From Roseiarcus sp050013275 (GTDB lineage: Bacteria; Pseudomonadota; Alphaproteobacteria; Rhizobiales; Beijerinckiaceae), in the NCBI GenBank assembly GCA_050013275.1, contig JBEKFO010000085.1, positions 1-11,709 on the forward strand: 11,709 nt of DNA, written 5' to 3'. The position numbers were made by a program, and so were the translations under genes. Shown in pieces: positions 6,867 through 11,709 of the stretch; position 1 is the stretch's first letter, and the number at the start of each line of letters is the position of its first letter. Below the pieces are notes generated by a model. It did not search any database and was not told the DNA's origin. It saw nothing but the letters and a program-made list of their open reading frames with translations.

Positions 6867-7856
6867 TCAGCGCCCGACCCGGGCTTGCAGATGCGCGGGG
6901 TAGCGGTCTCCTTGCACCGCGATCTTGGAGACGGCGCCCTCGATCACGCCCACATCGTCGGGCGTCAGCGCCACAGCCGCCGCGCCGACGTTCTCCTCCA
7001 GGCGATGCAGCTTGGTGGTGCCGGGGATCGGCACGATCCACGGCTTCTGCGCCAGCAGCCAGGCGAGCGCGATTTGCGCCGACGTCGCTTTCTTGCGGAC
7101 GGCGATCTGGCCGAGGAGATCGACAAGCGCCTGGTTCGCCTTGCGCGCCTCCGGCGTGAAGCGGGGGACGATGTTGCGGAAGTCCGCGCTGTCGAATTTC
7201 GTGTTCTCGTTGATGGCGCCGGTGAGGAAACCCTTGCCCAGCGGACTGAAGGGGACGAAGCCGATCCCCAGTTCTTCGAGAGTCGGCAGGATCTCTTTCT
7301 CGGGTTCTCGCCACCACAGCGAATACTCGCTCTGCAAGGCCGTGACCGGCTGGACCGCATGTGCGCGCCGGATCGTCTGCGCGCCGGCCTCCGACAGGCC
7401 GAAGCACCTGATCTTGCCCTCGTGGATCAGCTCCTTGACCGCGCCGGCGACGTCTTCGATCGGCACGTTGGGGTCGACCCGGTGCTGGTAGAAGAGATCG
7501 ATGACGTCGGTCTTCAGCCGCTTCAGCGAGGCCTCGGCGACCTCCCTGATGTGCTCGGGCCGGCTGTCCATGCCGCTCTGCCCGCCGTCGGCGCCGAATT
7601 TGAAACCGAACTTCGTCGCGATCACGACCTGCTCGCGAACGGGGGCGAGCGCTTCGCCGACGACTTCCTCGTTCTTGTAGGGACCGTAGGCCTCCGCGGT
7701 GTCGAAGAAGGTGACGCCGCGCTCGAACGCCGCGCGGATCAGCTTGATCGCCTCGTGCTTGTCGGTCGCCGGGCCGTAGGCAAAGCTGAGGCCCATGCAA
7801 CCGAGGCCGACGGCTGAGACTTCGAGGTTGCTCTTGCCGAGTTTGCGCTTTTGCAT
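6867..7856 (-). CDS. Aldo/keto reductase (copy 2)
   Basis: Aldo/keto reductase of 329 aa, a close paralogue of copy 1 at 4091-5086, with the same opening MQKRKLG and the same catalytic tetrad (D52, Y57, K82, H125). The main length difference is a two-residue change around 88-97 (GADGGQSGMD here, PMTGERRGGVN there), a surface loop in this fold. The C-terminal cofactor segment IVPIPGTTKLHRLEEN is conserved. The frame is open far upstream through the cupin gene, but the ATG at 7856 has AAGGAG at 7 nt and matches copy 1, so it is the start. The cupin stop is 32 nt upstream and the pseudogene begins 36 nt downstream. Substrate unknown; aldehydes or ketones are expected. Confidence 0.94.
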   Translation of the reverse strand: MQKRKLGKSNLEVSAVGLGCMGLSFAYGPATDKHEAIKLIRAAFERGVTFFDTAEAYGPYKNEEVVGEALAPVREQVVIATKFGFKFGADGGQSGMDSRPEHIREVAEASLKRLKTDVIDLFYQHRVDPNVPIEDVAGAVKELIHEGKIRCFGLSEAGAQTIRRAHAVQPVTALQSEYSLWWREPEKEILPTLEELGIGFVPFSPLGKGFLTGAINENTKFDSADFRNIVPRFTPEARKANQALVDLLGQIAVRKKATSAQIALAWLLAQKPWIVPIPGTTKLHRLEENVGAAAVALTPDDVGVIEGAVSKIAVQGDRYPAHLQARVGR

Positions 7857-7888
7857 TTCGTGCTCCTTCCGGGCGCTGTTGCGGGCGG

Positions 7889-8284
7889 TCAGGCCCGGTA
7901 CTGTTCGTCGCTGACCTTCTCCATCCAGTCGACGGCCTTGCCGTCGAGCGCCTCCTGGATGGCGATGTGGGTCATCGCGGTGGTCGGCGCCGCGCCATGC
8001 CAGTGCTTCTCGCCCGGCGCGATTGAGACGACGTCGCCGGGGCGGATTTCCTCGATCGCGCCGCCGTCGCGCTGGACGCGGCCGCAGCCCGCGGTGACGA
8101 TGAGGATCTGGCCGAGGGGATGGGTGTGCCACGCGGTGCGGGCGCCCGGCTCGAAGGTGACCGCATTGCCGGCCGCACGCGCGGGCGCGGTCACTGGGAA
8201 CAAGGGGTCTATGCGCACGGTTCCGGTGAACCATTCCGCCGGCCCTTTGGCCGACGGCTGCGAACCGCTTCTTTTGATTTCCAT
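7889..8284 (-). CDS. Manganese-type cupin resembling bacterial (R)-hydroxynitrile lyase (GtHNL-like)
   Basis: Single-domain cupin of 131 aa, the same length as the Granulicella tundricola hydroxynitrile lyase as I remember it, and similar throughout (MEIKRSGSQ, WFTGTVRIDPLF, VTFEPGARTAWHTHPLGQ, GEKHWHGA, DGKAVDWMEKVSDEQYR). The metal ligands three His plus one Gln are all present: H53 and H55 in HTHPLGQ, Q59, and H94 in KHWH. F44, T50, H96 and Q110 are also kept. Position 40 is Asn, and 87-88 are Ser-Ile where I recall aromatic residues. Many such cupins sit beside LysR and aldo/keto reductase genes and have no proven natural role, so lyase activity is only a possibility. The ATG at 8284 has GGGAGAGA upstream; an earlier ATG at 8323 adds 13 atypical residues. 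Confidence 0.9.
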   Translation of the reverse strand: MEIKRSGSQPSAKGPAEWFTGTVRIDPLFPVTAPARAAGNAVTFEPGARTAWHTHPLGQILIVTAGCGRVQRDGGAIEEIRPGDVVSIAPGEKHWHGAAPTTAMTHIAIQEALDGKAVDWMEKVSDEQYRA

Positions 8285-8416
8285 GGGGGTCTCTCCCTCG
8301 CCTGTCGAAGACGTCGCCGGCATCGGAGCGCTTTCCGCGGCCCTTGGAATTTAGCAGGCGCCGCTTTGCGCGATTAGATGCTAAAATGCGCATGCGGTTA
8401 TGAGCGGACTTCATGA
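8285..8416. promoter_or_regulatory. Divergent cupin/lysR control region with inverted repeat
   Basis: The 132-nt gap between divergent starts. TTTAGCA (8350-8356) and TGCTAAA (8379-8385) form a perfect 7-bp inverted repeat with 22 nt between the arms. A third half-site, TTAG at 8374-8377, makes TTAG-ATG-CTAA (8374-8384) with the right arm. This A/T-rich dyad in GC-rich DNA suits LysR-type recognition and activation sites. Each arm also reads as an extended -10 in opposite directions: TGCTAAAAT (8379-8387) towards lysR and TGCTAAATT (minus strand, 8348-8356) towards the cupin. No clear -35 is seen on either side, so expression may depend on the regulator. ATGCGCAT (8386-8393) is a further palindrome. 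Confidence 0.55.
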
Positions 8417-9310
8417 ATGTCGCGAGGCGCTTTCAACGACGTGCTCGCGTTCCTCGCCGTGGCGAAGGAGCGCAGCTTCACCAAGGCGGCGGCGAAGCTC
8501 GGCGTTTCGCAGTCGGCGCTCAGCCACACCATCCGCGAGCTGGAGGCGCGTCTCGGCCTTCGGCTCCTCGCCCGCACCACGCGCAGCGTCGCGCCGACCG
8601 AAGCGGGCGAGCGTCTGCTCAACGCCGTCGGCCCTCGGTTCGACGAGATCGACGCCGAACTGGCGGCGCTGAGCGAACTGCGCGAGAAGCCGGCGGGCGC
8701 GATCCGCATCACCGCGGGCGAGCACGCCGCCGACTCGATTCTCTGGCCTGCCGTGGCGCGGCTGTTGCCGGAATACCCCGACATCAGGATCGAGATCGTC
8801 GTCGACCAAGGCCTCACCGACATCGTCGCCGAACGCTACGACGCCGGCGTCCGGCTGGGCGAACAGGTCGCCAAGGACATGATCGCCGTGCGCATCGGCC
8901 CCGAAATGCGGATGGCGGTCGTCGGCGCGCCTTCCTATTTCGCCGAGCGCGGCAAGCCGGGCACGCCGCAAGAGCTGACCGAGCACAACTGCATCAATCT
9001 GCGGCTGCCGACCTATGGCGGCCTTTACGCCTGGGAGTTCGAGAAGGGCGGGCGGGAGCTGAAGGTGCGGGTCGAGGGGCAGTTGGTCTTCAACACCGTC
9101 GGTTTGCGGCTGAAGGCGGCGCTCGCCGGGCTCGGCCTCGCCTACATGCCGGAGGAGCAGGCGCAAGCGCAGCTCGACAGCGGCGAACTGATCCGCGCGC
9201 TCGCGGACTGGTGCCCGCCGTTCCCCGGCTATCACCTCTACTACCCGAGTCGCCGCCAGCCGACCCCGGCCTTCGCGGTGCTGCTGAACGCGCTGCGCTA
9301 TCGCGGTTGA
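8417..9310 (+). CDS. LysR-type transcriptional regulator
   Basis: LysR-family regulator of 297 aa, the usual length. The N-terminal winged helix-turn-helix covers about 5-63: FLAVAKERSFTKAAAKLGVSQSALSHTIRELEARLGLRLLARTTRSVAPTEAG is the standard pattern, here cited by its key words only up to the family-typical R.LEA.LG and T.AG. The effector-binding domain follows from about 92 (GAIRITAGE) with LLPEYPDI and VRLGEQVAKDMIAVRIGP, resembling the subgroup often found beside aldo/keto reductase and cupin genes. The inducer is unknown. Start: the ATG at 8417 with GAGCGGA (8402-8408); an ATG at 8413 is out of frame. It is divergent from the cupin operon and probably controls it and itself through the 8350-8385 dyad. 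Confidence 0.95.
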   Translation: MSRGAFNDVLAFLAVAKERSFTKAAAKLGVSQSALSHTIRELEARLGLRLLARTTRSVAPTEAGERLLNAVGPRFDEIDAELAALSELREKPAGAIRITAGEHAADSILWPAVARLLPEYPDIRIEIVVDQGLTDIVAERYDAGVRLGEQVAKDMIAVRIGPEMRMAVVGAPSYFAERGKPGTPQELTEHNCINLRLPTYGGLYAWEFEKGGRELKVRVEGQLVFNTVGLRLKAALAGLGLAYMPEEQAQAQLDSGELIRALADWCPPFPGYHLYYPSRRQPTPAFAVLLNALRYRG

Positions 9311-9468
9311 GAAGGGGCGCTCCGGCCGACGCGAAAGGATTTCGAGGGCTCGGCCGAATGGGGCGGCGCCGCGAACACCACCCCTTTCGCGCGCATTCCG
9401 TTCGCGCTAGCTTCGCTTTTGCAAACGCCGGCCTTTCCGCGGCCGGCCAAGGAGGGGGGAAAATAAGC
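9311..9468. other. Intergenic region with two inverted repeats
   Basis: CGGCCGA (9323-9329) and TCGGCCG (9350-9356) lie just after the lysR stop and could mark its transcript end, without a T tract. GCCGGCC (9427-9433) and GGCCGGC (9441-9447) form a 7-bp stem that ends 2 nt before the strong Shine-Dalgarno GGAGGGGGG of the next gene, so it sits in that gene's leader and might influence translation or mRNA stability. No promoter boxes are convincing. Confidence 0.5.
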
Positions 9469-9771
9469 ATGAAGATCGCCGTCGCGGGCCTCGCGCTCGC
9501 TCTTTCGATCGCGCCGGCATTTTCGATCGCGCCGGCTTACGCCGACGATCCTGCGTTTTGTCGTCATTACGCGGACTTGGCGCTGTGGCAATATCACAAG
9601 GCCAAGGACATCCCGAATTGTTACCAGGGCGACAACGCCGTGTGGACGCCGAACTTCGACCATCACTTCACCTGGTGCCTCGGCGTTTCGCACGGGCAGG
9701 CGATGGCCGGCGAGGATATCCGCGGCAACCGGCTCAAACAGTGCAACATGGCGGCCTACGGGCATCTGTGA
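9469..9771 (+). CDS. Small secreted four-cysteine protein of unknown function
   Basis: Protein of 100 aa with a very strong ribosome site (AAGGAGGGGGG about 9 nt before the ATG). A signal peptide covers about 1-25: MK, a hydrophobic core, then APAYA before DDPAFC, so cleavage after A25 and export to the periplasm are expected. The mature part has four cysteines (C31, C51, C70, C92), likely two disulfides, in a pattern C..YA..A..Q......C......W.P.F..H..WC......A..ED.R...L..C. I recognise this pattern from small uncharacterised periplasmic proteins of alphaproteobacteria but know no function. The signal peptide contains a tandem SIAPAF/SIAPAY repeat from an 18-nt duplication. The preceding frame is open back into lysR only as a shadow. 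Confidence 0.85.
   Translation: MKIAVAGLALALSIAPAFSIAPAYADDPAFCRHYADLALWQYHKAKDIPNCYQGDNAVWTPNFDHHFTWCLGVSHGQAMAGEDIRGNRLKQCNMAAYGHL
9503..9536 (+). repeat. Tandem 18-nt duplication inside a signal peptide
   Basis: TTTCGATCGCGCCGGC occurs at 9503-9518 and again at 9521-9536, an exact 16-nt match with a period of 18 nt. It repeats six residues (SIAPAF, SIAPAY) in frame and lengthens the hydrophobic/c-region of the signal peptide. It looks like a recent slippage event. Confidence 0.85.
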
Positions 9772-10217
9772 GAAAGGCGCCGGCGGCGTCGGCCGTTCGC
9801 GCCGCGCCGACGTCGCCGGCCGTCCCGCCGACCATCCCGTCAACGCAACGTAGCGCGCGTTGGTCGCGGCGGGCGAGACGGACGCGCGCCGCCGCGCCGA
9901 CGTTCGTGGCGATGGAGAAAGGGCGGGGGAGGGCTGAATGTCCAACCCGCAGCGGTCGTCGCCTGCATCGTGAGGGAAAAGCGCAGAACGGCGGACTTTA
10001 CACGTAGCGCAAGAAGCCCGCTTCGCGCCCATGAACGTCATTCGAGTGCCATCGGCCGTTTCTCGAAAGCCGACGCTGCTTCGGGCGACGCCATTGACCA
10101 ACGGAGTTCGAACTCAGCGATTGTCCCAGCGACTGGCGAGTCGGCTCTCGCCGGAAGCGGACAATGCGGACTTTTGCAAGCGTGCGGGGAAACATCGAAC
10201 CTGTGGGCGAAACTCCG
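9772..10217. other. Gene-poor stretch of 446 nt
   Basis: No intact gene is supported in either strand. It holds the GNAT relic (9853-9930), three copies of the word GCGGAC followed by A/T-rich bases (9991, 10157, 10166), and a hairpin CTGGCGAG/CTCGCCGG (10133-10140 with 10147-10154, loop TCGGCT, one G-T pair). On the minus strand the hairpin falls about 65 nt past the carboxypeptidase stop and might serve as its transcript end, though no T run follows. Confidence 0.55.
9853..9930 (+). pseudogene. Relic of a GNAT acetyltransferase gene
   Basis: A fragment reading RALVAAGETDARRRA (frame 1) and APTFVAMEKGRG (frame 2) matches two separate parts of the intact GNAT at 2281-2781: RALIAAGEAEARRRA (about 2588-2634) and APTFVVMEKALG (about 2743-2778). 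The pieces are fused directly. Aligned to the intact gene, 113 nt are missing between two copies of GCCGCGCC (2627-2634 and 2740-2747), and one copy remains at the fusion. 113 is not a multiple of three, which explains the frame change. A TAG precedes the first piece. The base sequence is diverged from the intact gene, so this is an old paralogue, not a fresh copy. Confidence 0.7.
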
Positions 10218-11399
10218 CTACAGCTCGGACTCGATAGCCCGCAGCAGCCGGAACCGCATCGCGCCGTCATCGCTGGCGAGCGAAATTACGAAACGGACCC
10301 TTCCATGGCTCGAAGTGTCGGCATAGCCGGCGAGCGTGCGAACCCCCTCCATGGTGCCGCTCTTGTTCATTCCCCCGTCATGGCCCCGGAGCAGGTCGGC
10401 ATGGGGCGCGAAGAGTTCGAGCACCTTGGCGAGGCCGCGCGCGGTAAAGCGGTTGTTGCGACTGATGCCCGAGCCCTCGTCGAGATGGATGGCCGCGGAG
10501 AGGCCATGCGCGGCGAGCATCTCGTTCGCGACCTCGAGCGACTTCTGGAGGCTGACCGGGCCGCCCAGTCGGCGCCCGCCGATCTCCAGGAAGACCTGGT
10601 TAGCGATGTAGTTGTTCGAGGCGCGGAGCAGCTCGACGAGAATCTCCGAAAGAGGACGCGACTGTCGGTGAACGTACACCGGCTCCAGTCCCTCGGGCAC
10701 GGTTCCGATCGAGATCTTGCCGTTCACGCGGGCGCCGGCCCGCTCGATGAACTCGCCGATCAACTCGCCGGCATACTGGAGGCTTGCCGCGGAATCTTGG
10801 CTCAGGCTTATGCGACCGCTTCCGTTGGGGCCGTGCGCGCGGAACTCAGCGATCGCGAGCGGGGTGATCGGGGTCTGCTTCTCGCCGGAACGCACCTTGT
10901 CGCCGCTGCGCACGGCGTAGACGGTGTTGAAATTCACCGCCAGCGCGGAGTTCAGCGCGTTGTAGGCTTGGTCGTCGTCCTCGATGCCCGGGATGCGGAG
11001 ATTCGAAGGATAGTAGCTTCCGTCGAGCACGATGCCGGTGATCGGCGTTTTGCCGACCGCTGCCACCAGCTCGGTCGCGAGCGTCGCCAGCTCTTCCGAA
11101 ACCAGGAAAGGGTCGCCCCCTCCGCGCACATAGAGCACCCGTTTGTCGTCGAGGTAAAAGCGGGTCTCGAAGCGGTAATCGCCGCCCAAAACCTCCATCG
11201 CCAACCAAGCCGTCACGATCTTGGCGACCGAGGCCGGGACGAACGGCTCATCAGCGTTCTGGGCCACCAACTCGTTGCCCTCGGCGTCGATCACGAGCAC
11301 CAACCCAGACGGCGCGAGGGTGGCGACCGTCTCCTTGACGCCGGCCAGGGCGGGGGCCGATAGCAGGAGCAAGCCGAGGGCGAGCAGGCGAGACCACAT
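10218..11399 (-). CDS. dacB: D-alanyl-D-alanine carboxypeptidase/endopeptidase, PBP4 type (peptidase S13)
   Basis: Low-molecular-mass penicillin-binding protein of 393 aa that trims or cleaves peptidoglycan peptides in the periplasm. A signal peptide covers about 1-19 (MWSR, leucine-rich core, APALA). All three active-site motifs are present: S57-V-A-K60 with the acylated serine in VPASVAK, S261-N-N263 in LLRASNNYIANQ, and K346-S-G-T in MNKSGTMEG. Family segments YVRGGGDPFL and LDEGSGISRNNRFTARGL agree. It is shorter than the E. coli enzyme (about 477 aa), as many alphaproteobacterial members are. The upstream ribosome site is weak (TGGA). Flanking genes are unrelated in function and it appears to be a single-gene unit. 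Confidence 0.92.
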   Translation of the reverse strand: MWSRLLALGLLLLSAPALAGVKETVATLAPSGLVLVIDAEGNELVAQNADEPFVPASVAKIVTAWLAMEVLGGDYRFETRFYLDDKRVLYVRGGGDPFLVSEELATLATELVAAVGKTPITGIVLDGSYYPSNLRIPGIEDDDQAYNALNSALAVNFNTVYAVRSGDKVRSGEKQTPITPLAIAEFRAHGPNGSGRISLSQDSAASLQYAGELIGEFIERAGARVNGKISIGTVPEGLEPVYVHRQSRPLSEILVELLRASNNYIANQVFLEIGGRRLGGPVSLQKSLEVANEMLAAHGLSAAIHLDEGSGISRNNRFTARGLAKVLELFAPHADLLRGHDGGMNKSGTMEGVRTLAGYADTSSHGRVRFVISLASDDGAMRFRLLRAIESEL

Positions 11400-11709
11400 A
11401 GCGATTCCAGCGCGTGCGCAGCCTCAGCAACTTGCGCGCCTTTGCGATTGATATTCAAGCGTAAAGTCAGTCTCAGATCGCAGAATTTCCGCTCGTGGCG
11501 CCAAGCTGGCCTCGCTGACCGCTCAGCGAGCGTCGCGAGTTGTCCAGAAGCCAAGAACCAGCGAAGGTCCGCCTTTCCACTTGATTGTCGTGGGCCGCTC
11601 GTCTGCCGTCGGCCAGCTCCGTAACAATCAGTTCGTCCGCCTCGCGCCCAACATAGCCGCGCAACCGATGGTCGCCACAATTCCATAGCGGACATTCAGG
11701 CGGCGAGCC
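11400..11709. other. Unassigned end region of 310 nt with a strong hairpin
   Basis: No supported gene; short ORFs here have no protein-like features. CTCGCTGA (11511-11518) and TCAGCGAG (11523-11530) form a perfect 8-bp stem with loop CCGC. It has no T tract, and read on the minus strand it is about 110 nt upstream of the carboxypeptidase start. GCGGACATTC (11688-11697) and, inverted, AAGGTCCGCC (11565-11574) belong to the word family also found at 9991-10175. The carboxypeptidase promoter should lie here, but I cannot place it. Confidence 0.5.

Noticed and set aside
6645..7817. Plus-strand ORF of 390 codons opposite aldo/keto reductase 2
   Set aside because: Shadow of the reductase; the equivalent shadow (4136-5197) exists opposite copy 1, as expected from paralogues.
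7857..8414. N-terminal extension of aldo/keto reductase 2 through the cupin gene
   Set aside because: It is an out-of-frame reading of the cupin gene; the ATG at 7856 has its own ribosome site and matches copy 1.
9558..10007. Plus-strand ORF spanning the secreted protein and the GNAT relic
   Set aside because: In the first half it is out of frame with the secreted protein; only its APTFVAMEK piece is meaningful and is reported as part of the relic.
10108..10120. tRNA-like TTCGAAC with flanking pairs
   Set aside because: The stem around it does not close as a T-arm, and no anticodon or acceptor arm can be drawn on either side.
10164..11363. Long plus-strand ORF of 399 codons opposite the carboxypeptidase gene
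   Set aside because: Exact antisense of a gene with complete penicillin-binding motifs; the translation is rich in Arg, Asp, Glu and His in the way antisense frames of GC-rich genes are.

Overview
The window is high-GC, densely coded DNA with strong G/C third-position bias. Gene content suggests an alphaproteobacterium, probably Hyphomicrobiales. The clues are a kbl-tdh pair of that type, a four-cysteine periplasmic small protein common in that group, and a LysR/cupin/aldo-keto reductase cluster. No taxonomic marker gene is present, so this is inference. I see no rRNA, tRNA, CRISPR array, integrase or transposase.

Left block (15-2781, + strand): kbl, tdh and a GNAT acetyltransferase form a tight operon with gaps of 17 and 2 nt. 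Tdh oxidises L-threonine to 2-amino-3-ketobutyrate and Kbl cleaves that with CoA to glycine and acetyl-CoA. The Tdh has lost all four cysteines of its structural zinc site.

Middle block (2794-8284, - strand): these genes read away from a LysR-type regulator (8417-9310, +). In transcription order they are a manganese-type cupin resembling a bacterial hydroxynitrile lyase, aldo/keto reductase 2, a decayed CAD-type alcohol dehydrogenase, an intact zinc alcohol dehydrogenase, aldo/keto reductase 1 (a close paralogue of the first), a small NAD(P)-binding dehydrogenase, a multi-span membrane protein and a possible 23-residue ORF. The theme is NAD(P)-dependent interconversion of small carbonyls and alcohols, probably under the divergent LysR regulator. 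A 248-nt gap holding a strong hairpin separates the first part from the last four genes, so there may be two transcripts.

Right block (9469-11709): a small secreted four-cysteine protein (+), then about 450 nt without an intact gene that contains a frameshifted relic of a second GNAT gene. It is followed by a penicillin-binding-protein-4-type D-Ala-D-Ala carboxypeptidase (-) and about 310 nt of unassigned DNA with one strong hairpin. A short word, GCGGAC followed by A/T-rich bases, recurs in the non-coding DNA on both sides of the carboxypeptidase gene.

No clearly new multi-gene system is evident. The best leads are the zinc-stripped Tdh, the hydroxynitrile-lyase-like cupin in a carbonyl-reductase cluster, the two gene relics, and the inverted repeat between cupin and lysR.
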